Origin: Victivallaceae bacterium
Lineage (GTDB): Bacteria > Verrucomicrobiota > Lentisphaeria > Victivallales > Victivallaceae
Reading direction: 5' to 3'
Assembly (NCBI GenBank): GCA_024405715.1
Contig: JAKSOG010000002.1
Location: forward strand, 1-41,819
DNA: 41,819 nt
Shown here: positions 19,623-28,234 of the stretch, one piece after another
How the letters are laid out: every line of letters starts with the position of its first letter
Position numbering within the stretch: the stretch's first letter is position 1
The notes under the pieces: model-generated
Told to the model about the DNA's origin: nothing
The model's input: only the letters and a program-made list of their open reading frames with translations
Database searches by the model: none
Made by a program: the position numbers and the translations under genes

Positions 19623-20075
19623 TTACCAGGCAAAATTGAAAATCGGGAAACAGGGCAGGAACCCGTTCTTCATAAAGTTGAGTACGCCGATCTGGATGCC
19701 GCCTTCGTCCGCGACGTTGACCACTGCGAGCGTCACGCCGTTGACCTTTTTCACCAGATTGACGGGTGCCAGCGCCGCGCCGGAAAGTTTTTCGCCGGAA
19801 GTATAGGCGAGCGTGCCCTTGAAACCGCAGACTTCCCGGCTGGACGCGGCGATCACCGCGCCTTCGGCGCCGTAGACCGACGCTCCGCCGCATCCGAGGA
19901 TGCCGAGTTTCACCCCGTAAGTCGGAGTGTCCTGCTGATAAAGCTGCGAGTCCTCCCAGATGGTGAGCATTATGCTCTCGTAATTGCCCGTGTCGGAGAC
20001 GGCCGGTTCGGCGGCGCCGAGCGCGAAAAATCCGGCGCAAACCGACAGAATTGCAAAAATCGTGATTTTTTTCAT
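19623..20075 (-). CDS. Secreted solenoid-repeat protein, paralogue of the downstream gene
   Basis: This 150-residue protein starts with a signal peptide (MKKITIFAILSVCAGFFALGAAE) and holds about six repeats of 13-15 residues beginning with Gly, for example GAEGAVIAASSREVC, GFKGTLAYTSGEKLS, GAALAPVNLVKKVN, GVTLAVVNVADEG. Its last unit, IGVLNFMKNGFLPCFPIFNF, closely matches the end of the neighbouring repeat protein, although the rest is diverged and shorter. The start at 20075 has GGGGG a few bases upstream; the open frame runs back to 20159 through the promoter. It is the first gene of the pair. Secretion and surface location are inferred from the signal peptide. Confidence 0.8.
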   Translation of the reverse strand: MKKITIFAILSVCAGFFALGAAEPAVSDTGNYESIMLTIWEDSQLYQQDTPTYGVKLGILGCGGASVYGAEGAVIAASSREVCGFKGTLAYTSGEKLSGAALAPVNLVKKVNGVTLAVVNVADEGGIQIGVLNFMKNGFLPCFPIFNFAW

Positions 20076-20130
20076 ATTTCCCCCTTTTGTAATGGACGGG
20101 GCCGGAACGCCCCCTTTCCGTACCGGTTCT

Positions 20131-20159
20131 AATATAGCATCGCTTTTTTTCCTCGGCAA
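20131..20159 (-). promoter_or_regulatory. Promoter of the repeat-protein operon
   Basis: On the minus strand, TTGCCG (20159-20154), a 17-base spacer and TATATT (20136-20131) form a sigma70-type promoter starting near 20124, about 48 bases before the ATG at 20075. Confidence 0.6.
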
Positions 20160-20213
20160 TCCGCACTGTGAAAAAAGATTCGATTTTTTTACATTGTATT
20201 GTGCGCCGCATCG

Positions 20214-20242
20214 TTGAAAAAAATGAAGGTTTGTGCTATAGT
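20214..20242 (+). promoter_or_regulatory. Promoter upstream of the lipoprotein hydrolase
   Basis: TTGAAA at 20214-20219, a 17-base spacer and TATAGT at 20237-20242 form a good sigma70-type promoter. Transcription would begin near 20249, leaving an unusually long leader of about 170 bases before the ATG at 20421. The 345-base gap from 20076 to 20420 thus holds two divergent promoters and one possible small ORF; nothing else was recognised in it. Confidence 0.65.
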
Positions 20243-20271
20243 ACCCAAATTAAGACGGAGAGACATTTCCC

Positions 20272-20400
20272 ATGTCGCAGAAATCGGATATCACCGACGC
20301 TTCCGGACGGTTTGTTTATACCGATCGCGCGGTTCTACTGTCTGGCGGACTCTTTTTCCGGAACCGTCGCCGCCGTGGTGCGCCCGTTCTTGAGAAATGA
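20272..20400 (+). CDS. Possible 42-residue leader peptide
   Basis: A small open frame lies in the long leader before the hydrolase gene. It begins with ATG at 20272, has GGAG at 20257-20260 (11 bases before it) and ends in a TGA at 20398-20400. That stop overlaps an in-frame upstream ATG (20397) of the hydrolase in an ATGA junction. The peptide begins MSQKSDITDASG and ends with an arginine-rich stretch (RNRRRR). It has no membrane segment and no recognised family. It may be a regulatory leader ORF or chance; evidence is the promoter just upstream, the ribosome-binding site and the stop/start overlap. Confidence 0.3.
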   Translation: MSQKSDITDASGRFVYTDRAVLLSGGLFFRNRRRRGAPVLEK

Positions 20401-20420
20401 CCGAAAAAAAGGAATCGACT

Positions 20421-22334
20421 ATGCGACTTGAAAAAACTTGTTCCCCTTCGTGGTTGCAGCGTCTGACGGTCGCCGCAGCGCTCGTTTTGCTCACTTCCTG
20501 CGGAACCTTTTCCAATAAAGAGATCTCGGTCGATCCCGCTTCCAAAAAAGATGTGCGGAATTATTTCCGCTCCGAACTTTTCAATTCCGACGGCGTTTCC
20601 TTTGATACGGTCAATTTTCTGCACGGCAATCTGCTGAGAACGGAAAGTCTGGACGATCTGCCCGTCGCGTTGAAAAAACTCAAAGATTATTTTTCGATCA
20701 CCGGCAACGTCAAATATCTTTACATCGCCGCCGATCTTTGCAACGGCGTCGCCAAATATTGTTCCGATCCGGAAAAAGCGATCCGCTGTCAGCTGGCGAC
20801 GCTCTATTACTGCCACCGCATCATCCGGACGCCGCGGAAAGAATCGCTGTCGCATTTCGACGCTTCGGTGATCCAGAGTCTTCTGCTCTACAACGAATCC
20901 TGCAACGGCGTTTTTTCGTATCTGAAAAGCCACGATCTGTTGCATTGCGATTCGGTGACGCTGCTGGACATCGAAGACCGCCGCTACATTTTGCAAAAAG
21001 GACAATTTCATTCGTCGTTCCCCGAAGAGGCGTTCGAGGATTTCGCGGCGGCGGCGGATTTTTCGGTGAAAAATCTGCGGATGCAAACGCGCTCTTTCGG
21101 CTTCGGAGTGCCGCTGGTCGGTTATATCCGCGACCGGCAGATCTACAAAAGTTTGCGTACGCCGCCGGGGATGGCGGCGCCGATGACCTTTTTCCTGATG
21201 CTTTCGCCGCGCGGCGAAAATGAATTTTCGCTTCATCCCGTCTATCAGGATACTTTGATGGAAGAAGCGATCATGCCGCCCGCCGGGATCAATGCGGAAT
21301 TGTTCAACAAAACGCCGCTGGCGCTGGATTTTTCCACGCCGCTGGCGGTCTTCCTGGACAATCTGCCCGAAAGAAACCTGATCGGTACGATGCTGAATGC
21401 CGACGAGGAAAATTACGGCGGACTCTATATGGTCGAACCTTTCAATCCCGACAAGATCCCCGTCGTTTTCGTCCACGGGCTGATGTCCAGCCCCGGCACC
21501 TGGCTGCAGATGATCAACACGCTCAAAAACGATCCGGTGATCCGCCGGAATTATCAATTCTGGTTTTTCGCCTATTCCAGCGGGATGCCGGTCTTCGCCT
21601 CGGCGCGGAAACTGCGCGAACCGCTGATGGAGGCCTACAAGGAATTCGCGGTCGACGAAAAAACGCGCGCCAATTTTGAAAAAACGGTGATCGTCGGTCA
21701 TAGCATGGGCGGACTCATCACCCGTTCCCTGTTGCAGAAAGAACCATCCTATCTGATCGAACAAGTGACCGGAGAAGCGTGGGAAAAACTCAGTGAGCCG
21801 TGGTCGCCCGAAGAAAAGGCCGAAGCCGAAAAAATAATGTTTTTCCCGGCGGTGCCTTTCGTCCACCGGGCGGTTTTCATCGCGACGCCGCACCGCGGGT
21901 CGCTGATGGCGCGAATGAGCATCGCAAAACTCGGGATCGCGCTGATCAAACTCCCGATCTCCATCCTCGATATGAGCGCGGATATCGTGAAACTTCTGGC
22001 GCGGCACGGGCAGACGAACGCCGGCATCGAACGGATGAAAGAACACGCGGCGACGGGGATCGACAACCTCGATCCCGCCAACCCCTTCATCGTGGCGCTG
22101 GGGAGTTCCCCGATGAAAGACGATCTCGTCTATCATTCGATCATCGGCAACGAAAAGGCCGCCGATCAGCCCGGCGGTTCCGACGGCGTCGTGGCTTATT
22201 CGAGCAGTCACCTCGACGGTGCGGCGAGCGAGTGGATCGTCCATTCGGGCCACAGCGCGCATCGTGACCCCGGCGCGATCCGTGAATTGCAACGCATTTT
22301 GTTGCTCCACTTGCAGGGGAACGACAAAAAATAG
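20421..22334 (+). CDS. Lipoprotein alpha/beta-hydrolase (lipase/esterase)
   Basis: This 637-residue protein has a lipoprotein signal peptide ending in LLTSC, so it would be lipidated at Cys27. The first ~290 residues are a helical region of unknown role. The C-terminal half is an alpha/beta-hydrolase: the oxyanion strand VVFVHGLMSSPGTW at about residues 348-361 and the nucleophile elbow GHSMGG with Ser428. A histidine-rich SGHSAHRDPGAI near 610 probably supplies the catalytic His. The pattern is that of PGAP1-like or triacylglycerol lipase-like esterases acting at the envelope. The ATG at 20421 is preferred, with AAAGGA upstream; an in-frame ATG at 20397 overlaps the end of a small leader ORF. 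Its substrate is unknown. Confidence 0.85.
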   Translation: MRLEKTCSPSWLQRLTVAAALVLLTSCGTFSNKEISVDPASKKDVRNYFRSELFNSDGVSFDTVNFLHGNLLRTESLDDLPVALKKLKDYFSITGNVKYLYIAADLCNGVAKYCSDPEKAIRCQLATLYYCHRIIRTPRKESLSHFDASVIQSLLLYNESCNGVFSYLKSHDLLHCDSVTLLDIEDRRYILQKGQFHSSFPEEAFEDFAAAADFSVKNLRMQTRSFGFGVPLVGYIRDRQIYKSLRTPPGMAAPMTFFLMLSPRGENEFSLHPVYQDTLMEEAIMPPAGINAELFNKTPLALDFSTPLAVFLDNLPERNLIGTMLNADEENYGGLYMVEPFNPDKIPVVFVHGLMSSPGTWLQMINTLKNDPVIRRNYQFWFFAYSSGMPVFASARKLREPLMEAYKEFAVDEKTRANFEKTVIVGHSMGGLITRSLLQKEPSYLIEQVTGEAWEKLSEPWSPEEKAEAEKIMFFPAVPFVHRAVFIATPHRGSLMARMSIAKLGIALIKLPISILDMSADIVKLLARHGQTNAGIERMKEHAATGIDNLDPANPFIVALGSSPMKDDLVYHSIIGNEKAADQPGGSDGVVAYSSSHLDGAASEWIVHSGHSAHRDPGAIRELQRILLLHLQGNDKK

Positions 22335-22385
22335 ACGTGATCGGAACGGCGGATGTGCGACGCGATGAAAAATCACACATTTTTT

Positions 22386-22414
22386 TTCGCAATGCCGCCG
22401 CCGTGGGATATATT
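22386..22414 (+). promoter_or_regulatory. Candidate promoter of the yhiI-rbbA-yhhJ-like operon
   Basis: TATATT at 22409-22414 is preceded after 17 bases by a weak TTCGCA at 22386-22391. Transcription would start near 22421, about 39 bases before the first ATG. The -35 element is poor, so the operon may be activated or weakly expressed. Confidence 0.4.
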
Positions 22415-22459
22415 AACTGCCGAATTGCGATATTCCGCAAAACAAGCGAAAGGGAAAAT

Positions 22460-23590
22460 ATGAAAAAATTGATCGTTTCCATGATCGTGCTGGCCGTGGG
22501 CGGACTGGCAGTCTACTTCATCGTCAACTGGTACTCCTCCCGGCTCTACCGCAATCCCGCTTTCGTCTACGGCAACGGACGGATCGAAGCGACCGAGATC
22601 AACATCGCCGCGAAACTCGCCGGCAAGGTCGAGGAGATCAAAGTCCAGGAAGGCGACAAAGTCAAAGCCAAACAGGTTTTGGTCGTTATGCAGACCAACG
22701 TTCTCGAAGCCCAACTCGCGCAGGCGAAAGCCAAACATCAGCAGGCGATCACGGCGGAAGCCAGCGCTCGCGCGATCATCGGAGTGCGCGAAGCGTCGCT
22801 CAACAGCGCCAAGGCGAAACTCGAAAGTTCCAAAGCGGTTTTGCAGAACGCCGAAAAAGAATACAACCGTTTCAAGAAACTGCTTGAAACCGATGCGACT
22901 TCCCAGAAACACTTCGACACCGCCGAAGCGCTCTGGCTTACCGCGCAGGCGGATTTCAGCGCCGCGCAGGCGACCGTGACCGAGGCGGAAGCCAACGTCA
23001 ACGCCGCCAAGGCCGACGCCGATGGCGCCAAGGCGAACATTCTCGCCGCCAAGGCGGACGTCGAAAGGATCCAGGCGGACATCGACGACAGTTATCTGAC
23101 CGCCCCGCTGGACGGCCGTATCCAGTACCGCGTCGCGGAACCCCACGAAGTGCTTTCCGCCGGAGGACGCGCGCTCAATATGGTGGATCTGACCGACGTC
23201 TATATGACGTTCTTCCTCTCGGAAGAGGACACGGGCAAAGTCCGCATCGGCGCGGATGCGCGCATCGTGCTCGACGTCGCGCCGGATTATCCGATCCCCG
23301 CCAAAGTCACCTACGTCGCAAGCGTCGCTCAGTTCACGCCCAAAACCGTCGAAACCAAGATCGAACGTCAGAAAATGATGTTCCGCATCAAAGCGCACGT
23401 CAATCGCGAACTGCTCGCCCGGTTGATCGACTACGTCAAAACCGGACTTCCCGGCGTCGCCTGGGTGCGCGTCGATCCCAACGTTCCGTGGCCCAAGGAA
23501 TTGCAGACCATCCGGGAAAAAGGCGGTGAACTCCCCGCGATGCTCAAAGATCTTGCGTCCGATGAAACCGGGAAAGGCGCCGCGAAATGA
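22460..23590 (+). CDS. yhiI: HlyD-family membrane fusion protein
   Basis: This 376-residue protein is a periplasmic adaptor of an ABC export system. It has one N-terminal membrane segment (about residues 4-23), then a lipoyl-like half (GRIEATEINIAAKLAGKVEE near 39-58, EGDKVKAKQVL). A long alanine-rich coiled-coil hairpin covers about 84-215 (repeating units such as ANVNAAKADADGAKAN), followed by the second lipoyl half (APLDGRIQYRVAEPHEVLSAG). The ATG at 22460 has AAAGGGA upstream. Its stop overlaps the start of the RbbA-like gene (ATGA). The gene order adaptor, double-ATPase-permease fusion, permease is the same as E. coli yhiI-rbbA-yhhJ, which supports the symbol. Confidence 0.88.
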   Translation: MKKLIVSMIVLAVGGLAVYFIVNWYSSRLYRNPAFVYGNGRIEATEINIAAKLAGKVEEIKVQEGDKVKAKQVLVVMQTNVLEAQLAQAKAKHQQAITAEASARAIIGVREASLNSAKAKLESSKAVLQNAEKEYNRFKKLLETDATSQKHFDTAEALWLTAQADFSAAQATVTEAEANVNAAKADADGAKANILAAKADVERIQADIDDSYLTAPLDGRIQYRVAEPHEVLSAGGRALNMVDLTDVYMTFFLSEEDTGKVRIGADARIVLDVAPDYPIPAKVTYVASVAQFTPKTVETKIERQKMMFRIKAHVNRELLARLIDYVKTGLPGVAWVRVDPNVPWPKELQTIREKGGELPAMLKDLASDETGKGAAK

Positions 23591-26361
23591 GTTGTGTTTC
23601 GCCGGGAAAGGGCGAAAAAGTCGTTTCCTTGCGCGACGTTTCGCTCCGGTACGGGAAAACGGTGGGGCTCGATAACGTCTCGCTGGAGATCAAGCAGGGG
23701 ATCCTCGCCGGACTGATCGGGCCGGACGGCGTCGGCAAATCGACGATGCTGTCGCTCATCACCGGAGCACACGCGATGCAGCAGGGCGAAATTTTCGTCC
23801 TCGGCGGCGATATGCGCAGCGCCGGACACCGCAACGCCGTCTGCCCCAGGATCGCCTATATGCCCCAGGGACTGGGCAAAAATCTCTATTTCACGCTGAC
23901 CGTCGAGGAAAATCTGCAGTTTTTCGCGCGGCTTTTCGGTCACGACGCCGCCGAGCGGCGCCGCCGCATCGACCGGTTGACCAAATGCACGGGACTCTAT
24001 CCCTTTCTCGACCGTCCGGCGGGGAAACTTTCCGGCGGGATGAAGCAGAAACTGGGATTGTGCTGTTCGCTGATCCACGACCCCGATCTTCTCGTGCTTG
24101 ACGAGCCGACAACGGGCGTCGATCCGCTGGCTCGCCGCCAGTTCTGGGGTCTTATCGACAATATTCGCGAAGGACAGCCGGATATGACCGTCATCGCCGC
24201 AACGGCGTATATGGACGAAGCGCAGCGTTTCGACTGGCTGATCGCGATGAATGCGGGCAAGATCCTCGACACCGGTACGGTGCAGGAAATCTTTGAAAAG
24301 ACCGGCAAGGACAATCTCGACGCTGCATTCATCGAACTTTTGCCGGAGGAACAACGCATCGGTCATCAGGAATTGGTCATTCCGCCGTTGGAAAGAGACG
24401 ACTCCGAAGATTATGCGATCGAGGCGGAAAACCTCACCAAAAAGTTCGGTTCTTTCACTGCCGTCGATCACGTCAGTTTCAAGATCCCCCGCGGAGAGAT
24501 TTTCGGTTTCCTCGGCTCGAACGGGTGCGGCAAAACAACGACGATGCGTATGCTCACGGGACTTTTGCCCGTGACCGAAGGCGTCGCCAAACTTTTCGGC
24601 AAAGCCGTCGGCAACGATACGATGAAAATCCGTCAGAACATCGGCTATATGACTCAGATTTTCTCGCTTTACATCGATTTGACGGTGCGCCAGAACCTGA
24701 CGCTTTTCGCCGGACTGTACCGCATCCCCGACGACCGCATCGCCGCCAGCGTGGACGAAGTGCTCGACCGATACCAGTTACGCAATGTCGAAAACGTCAC
24801 GCCGCGCTCGCTGCCGATGGGCATTCGGCAGCGGCTGGCGCTCGCCGCCGCGGTCATCCATCATCCGCAGATCGTGATCCTCGACGAACCGACTTCGGGC
24901 GTGGACCCCGTGGCGCGCGACCTCTTTTGGGAGCAGATCATCACCTTGTCGCGCCGTGACAAGGTGACGATTTTCGTTACCACCCACTTTATGAACGAAG
25001 CGGAACGATGCGACCGGGTCTCGCTGATGCACGCGGGGAAGTCGCTCGCGTGCGATTCCCCCGCCAATCTGGTGAAGCAACGGGGGGCGGCTTCTCTGGA
25101 AGAGGCTTTCATCGGTTATCTCGAAGATGCCGACCCGCTTGCGCACGAGGTCAACAAGATGTCTCCGGAGGACACCGCTCCTGCGGAAACGAAACCTTTG
25201 TCCCCGTGGCGGAAAAAACTCTCCCGCGTTTTCAATTTCCAACGCTGGTACAGTTGCGCGTGGAAGGAAACCATGGAATTGATGCGCGACCCGATCCGGC
25301 TGACGCTGGCACTTTTCGGAGCATTGCTACTGATGATCGTCATGAGCAACGGGATCAGTGCCGACGTGGAACATCTTCCCTTTGCGGTGCTGGACTATGA
25401 CCGGAGCATTACCAGTCAGAATTACATTCTCAATATTGCCGGAGCGTCACGATACTTCACCCAATGTGAACCGTTGCACGATTATTCGGAAATTGACAGT
25501 CGTATGGCCAGCGGGAAACTGTCGCTGGTTCTGGTGATCCCGCCTCGTTTCGGTCAGGATTTGTACGATGGGAAAAAGCCGGAGATCGCCGTGCATATTG
25601 ACGGGTCGATGCCCATGCGCGCCAACACTGTCAACGGATACGTCGTCGGATTGCACAACAAGTGGATTGAAAAAATGCGTCTTGAACATCCGGTGGAACT
25701 GGGGGATTCGCTTGCTGTTCCCAAAGTGCAGATCCGTTACCGTTACAATCCTGATGTGTTGAGTATGCCGGCAATGGTTCCGGCGCAGATCCCTGTGATT
25801 CTGCTGATGATTCCCGCCGTGCTGGCGGCATTGGCGGTCGTGCGTGAAAAAGAACAGGGATCCATCATCAATTTGTATGTGACACCGCTGACGAAATCGG
25901 AGTTCCTTCTCGGCAAACAGTTGCCATATCTACTGTTTTCGCTGTTAAGTGCGCTTTTTATGGTGACACTGGCGGTCACGGTTTTTCAGGTGCCGATCAA
26001 GGGGAGTTTTATGATGCTGTTGCTTTCCCTGTTGCTCTATTGCTGCATCACTACCGGAATGGGTTTGCTCGCTTCTTCGGTGACGAGAAGTCAGATCGCG
26101 GTGCTGTTTATGACACTTTTCGGGACGATGATTCCCGCACAGCAATTCTGCGGTCTGATCAATCCCGTTGGCTCGCAGGAAGGACCTGCGCTCCTGATCG
26201 GAAAACTTTATCCGACTTCGTATATGATGATCATTTCCCGCGGCGTTTTCAACAAGGGATTGAATTTCGCTGAATTGATGTCGCCGCTTCTGGTGTTGCT
26301 GATCATGGCGCCGATCATTCTTGCGCTCGGCGTGCTTTTCCAGAAAAAACAGGAGTCCTGA
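23587..26361 (+). CDS. rbbA: RbbA-like tandem ABC ATPase fused to ABC-2 permease
   Basis: At 924 residues this matches E. coli RbbA in length and architecture: two ABC ATPase domains followed by an ABC-2 membrane domain. Domain one has Walker A GPDGVGKST (45-53), signature LSGGMKQKL (148-156) and Walker B LLVLDEP (168-174). Domain two has GSNGCGKTT (310-318), LPMGIRQRL as signature and IVILDEP. The linker and second domain recall RbbA closely (IPRGEIFGFLGSNGCGK, RGAASLEEAFI). In domain one the H-loop histidine is replaced (ATAYMDEA). The C-terminal ~400 residues have an extracellular loop and about five membrane segments. RbbA has been described as ribosome-associated, but this context looks like an exporter. 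It overlaps the adaptor gene by four bases. Confidence 0.9.
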   Translation: MSCVSPGKGEKVVSLRDVSLRYGKTVGLDNVSLEIKQGILAGLIGPDGVGKSTMLSLITGAHAMQQGEIFVLGGDMRSAGHRNAVCPRIAYMPQGLGKNLYFTLTVEENLQFFARLFGHDAAERRRRIDRLTKCTGLYPFLDRPAGKLSGGMKQKLGLCCSLIHDPDLLVLDEPTTGVDPLARRQFWGLIDNIREGQPDMTVIAATAYMDEAQRFDWLIAMNAGKILDTGTVQEIFEKTGKDNLDAAFIELLPEEQRIGHQELVIPPLERDDSEDYAIEAENLTKKFGSFTAVDHVSFKIPRGEIFGFLGSNGCGKTTTMRMLTGLLPVTEGVAKLFGKAVGNDTMKIRQNIGYMTQIFSLYIDLTVRQNLTLFAGLYRIPDDRIAASVDEVLDRYQLRNVENVTPRSLPMGIRQRLALAAAVIHHPQIVILDEPTSGVDPVARDLFWEQIITLSRRDKVTIFVTTHFMNEAERCDRVSLMHAGKSLACDSPANLVKQRGAASLEEAFIGYLEDADPLAHEVNKMSPEDTAPAETKPLSPWRKKLSRVFNFQRWYSCAWKETMELMRDPIRLTLALFGALLLMIVMSNGISADVEHLPFAVLDYDRSITSQNYILNIAGASRYFTQCEPLHDYSEIDSRMASGKLSLVLVIPPRFGQDLYDGKKPEIAVHIDGSMPMRANTVNGYVVGLHNKWIEKMRLEHPVELGDSLAVPKVQIRYRYNPDVLSMPAMVPAQIPVILLMIPAVLAALAVVREKEQGSIINLYVTPLTKSEFLLGKQLPYLLFSLLSALFMVTLAVTVFQVPIKGSFMMLLLSLLLYCCITTGMGLLASSVTRSQIAVLFMTLFGTMIPAQQFCGLINPVGSQEGPALLIGKLYPTSYMMIISRGVFNKGLNFAELMSPLLVLLIMAPIILALGVLFQKKQES

Positions 26362-26363
26362 CG

Positions 26364-27479
26364 ATGAATCAGCATCTCAAAAATATTTTCCATCTCGGTA
26401 TCAAGGAGATCATCGAACTCGGGCGCGACGGGATGATGGTACTTTTGATCGTGCTCACCTTTTCGCTCGGGGTCATGGTCACGGCAAAGGGAGAACCGGA
26501 ATCGGTACAGCGGGCATCGATTGCGATTGTAGACGAGGATCATTCGGAACTTTCCGAACGGATCTCCGAAGCGTTTCTGCCGCCGCTTTTCCTGAAACCC
26601 GTGCGCGCTACCATGCAGGAAATCGACGTGGGCATGGACAATGACAAATACACTTTCTCCCTGATCATACCGAGCAATTATCAGCGTAATGTCGCCTCCG
26701 GAAAAAACCCGGAATTACAGCTCAATGCCGATGCGACGCGCATGACGCAGGCATTTGTCGGTTCCGGATATATCGAGCAGATTATAGCCAAGGAAAGCAG
26801 CCGCTTTTTGCTGAAACAGCCCGATCCCGACTCCGGTCCGGCGCAGGTGGTGGTGCGCAACCGCTACAATCCGAATCTTACCCCGGCTTGGCACGGCGCG
26901 ATCAAACAGCTTGTCATCACCGTCAGTATGCTGGCGATCATTCTGATCGGCGCCGCACTTATCCGCGAACGCGAAAGCGGAACATTGGAGCACCTGATGG
27001 TGATGCCGGTGACGGTTTTTGAGATCATGTGCGCCAAAATCTGGTCGATGACCGCAGTCGTACTGATCGCGGCGGCATTTTCGCTCGGCGTGATAATGTG
27101 CGGTTTTGTCGGTGTTCCCTGCGCGGGAAGTCCGTTGCTCTTTTTCATCGGAGTGGCGTTGCATCTCTTCGCAATGACGTCGCTCGGACTTTTTCTCGCC
27201 TGCGTCGCGGACAATATGCCGCAGATGGGTATGTTTCTTATTCTCGTGCTGATGCCGTTGAATATGCTTTCAGGATTGATTACACCGCGGGAAAGTATGC
27301 CGCAATGGGTACAGGATGTCATGCAAATCGCACCGACGACACACTTCGTCGAAATGTGCCGCCAGATATTGTTGCGCGGAGCGGGGCTTGACGTGGTGTG
27401 GAAGCCCTTTACGGCGCTTTTTCTGATCGGCGCAGTGCTTTTCGTGCTGTCGTTGAAGAAATTCAACAAACTGGCATAA
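26364..27479 (+). CDS. yhhJ: ABC-2 type permease (YhhJ-like)
   Basis: This 371-residue protein is an ABC-2 membrane subunit: a first membrane segment at about residues 26-45, a large extracytoplasmic domain to about 175, then five or so segments. Between them lies RERESGTLEHLMVMPVTVFE, the conserved cytoplasmic motif that couples ABC-2 permeases to their ATPase. It follows the RbbA-like gene by two bases and ends at a strong terminator. It would pair with the fused permease of the RbbA-like protein to form the transport pore. From about 25.4 kb to here the codon use is somewhat richer in A+T than in surrounding genes. Confidence 0.9.
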   Translation: MNQHLKNIFHLGIKEIIELGRDGMMVLLIVLTFSLGVMVTAKGEPESVQRASIAIVDEDHSELSERISEAFLPPLFLKPVRATMQEIDVGMDNDKYTFSLIIPSNYQRNVASGKNPELQLNADATRMTQAFVGSGYIEQIIAKESSRFLLKQPDPDSGPAQVVVRNRYNPNLTPAWHGAIKQLVITVSMLAIILIGAALIRERESGTLEHLMVMPVTVFEIMCAKIWSMTAVVLIAAAFSLGVIMCGFVGVPCAGSPLLFFIGVALHLFAMTSLGLFLACVADNMPQMGMFLILVLMPLNMLSGLITPRESMPQWVQDVMQIAPTTHFVEMCRQILLRGAGLDVVWKPFTALFLIGAVLFVLSLKKFNKLA

Positions 27480-27496
27480 CACCGCGCATCATCCGG

Positions 27497-27534
27497 AAAC
27501 GGAACGGATCAATGATCGTCCGTTCCGTTTTTTT
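27497..27534 (+). terminator. Intrinsic terminator after the yhhJ-like gene
   Basis: A 12-bp stem pairs 27497-27508 with 27519-27530 around a 10-base loop that can itself pair partly (GATC/GATC), followed by T residues to 27534. It lies between the end of the plus-strand operon and the convergent hydrolase gene. It can also work on the minus strand, since A residues precede it. Confidence 0.85.
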
Positions 27535-27539
27535 ATTTC

Positions 27540-28202
27540 TCAAAAATGCTTGTCAAGGAAGAAGCGGCGTATGGCTTCGCCCGTGACGGCGGGATCGCGC
27601 AACCGCGGATGCGTACAGCGCACCGTCAGCGACTCGAACGGCATCCCTTGCGGCAGAACCGTATGCTCCGGACGGACTTTCCCGTCGAAACTCCCGGCGA
27701 TGATCCCGACCGGCGGCAGATGAAGCGGTGCCGGGACGTCTACGGCGGGACTTCCCGGCGCCATATCGCCCAAAGAACCGTTGAATCGCCGCACGAAGGG
27801 GTTTCTGCCGAAACGCCCCCACCGAGATCCCCGGTTGGGCGGTCCCAGCATCACGATCGCGTCGATCGCGCGACATTCCGCTTCGCTCATTTGCGCCAGC
27901 GCGTGGCGCAGAACGAGACCTCCCATACTGTGCGTGAGGATGTGTATCCTGCCCCGGAAAACTTCGCGCCGGTAAGCGGCGAGAAATTTTTGCGCGTGCG
28001 CACCGATGGAACGCCGCGCCGTCGGATAATCGTAATTCCAGACGGAATATCCGCAACGCCGGAGCATTTGCGCCAGATCCCGCATCGACGCGGCGCGCAC
28101 GCCCCACCCGTGGATCAGCACCGCGCTGTCGGCGCCGCTTCCGGGATAACGGGAAAAATCGTCGCCCGCCGCGAAATATTGAAAGAGATCCCTGAAATGC
28201 AT
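27540..28202 (-). CDS. Alpha/beta-hydrolase, esterase/lipase
   Basis: This 220-residue cytoplasmic protein has a compact alpha/beta-hydrolase fold. LIHGWG near residues 29-34 marks the oxyanion strand. THSMGG with Ser92 is the nucleophile elbow, with Thr where Gly is usual at its first position. An aspartate in IIAGSFDGKV and a histidine in RCTHPRLRDP complete a likely triad. No signal peptide is seen. It has its own strong promoter just upstream, after the anti-sigma candidate gene. That may be a separate unit or a target of the adjacent sigma factor. Its substrate is unknown. Confidence 0.85.
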   Translation of the reverse strand: MHFRDLFQYFAAGDDFSRYPGSGADSAVLIHGWGVRAASMRDLAQMLRRCGYSVWNYDYPTARRSIGAHAQKFLAAYRREVFRGRIHILTHSMGGLVLRHALAQMSEAECRAIDAIVMLGPPNRGSRWGRFGRNPFVRRFNGSLGDMAPGSPAVDVPAPLHLPPVGIIAGSFDGKVRPEHTVLPQGMPFESLTVRCTHPRLRDPAVTGEAIRRFFLDKHF

Positions 28203-28234
28203 CGTTTCCGCATCTTTGTTTTCCGTCGCGGGAA

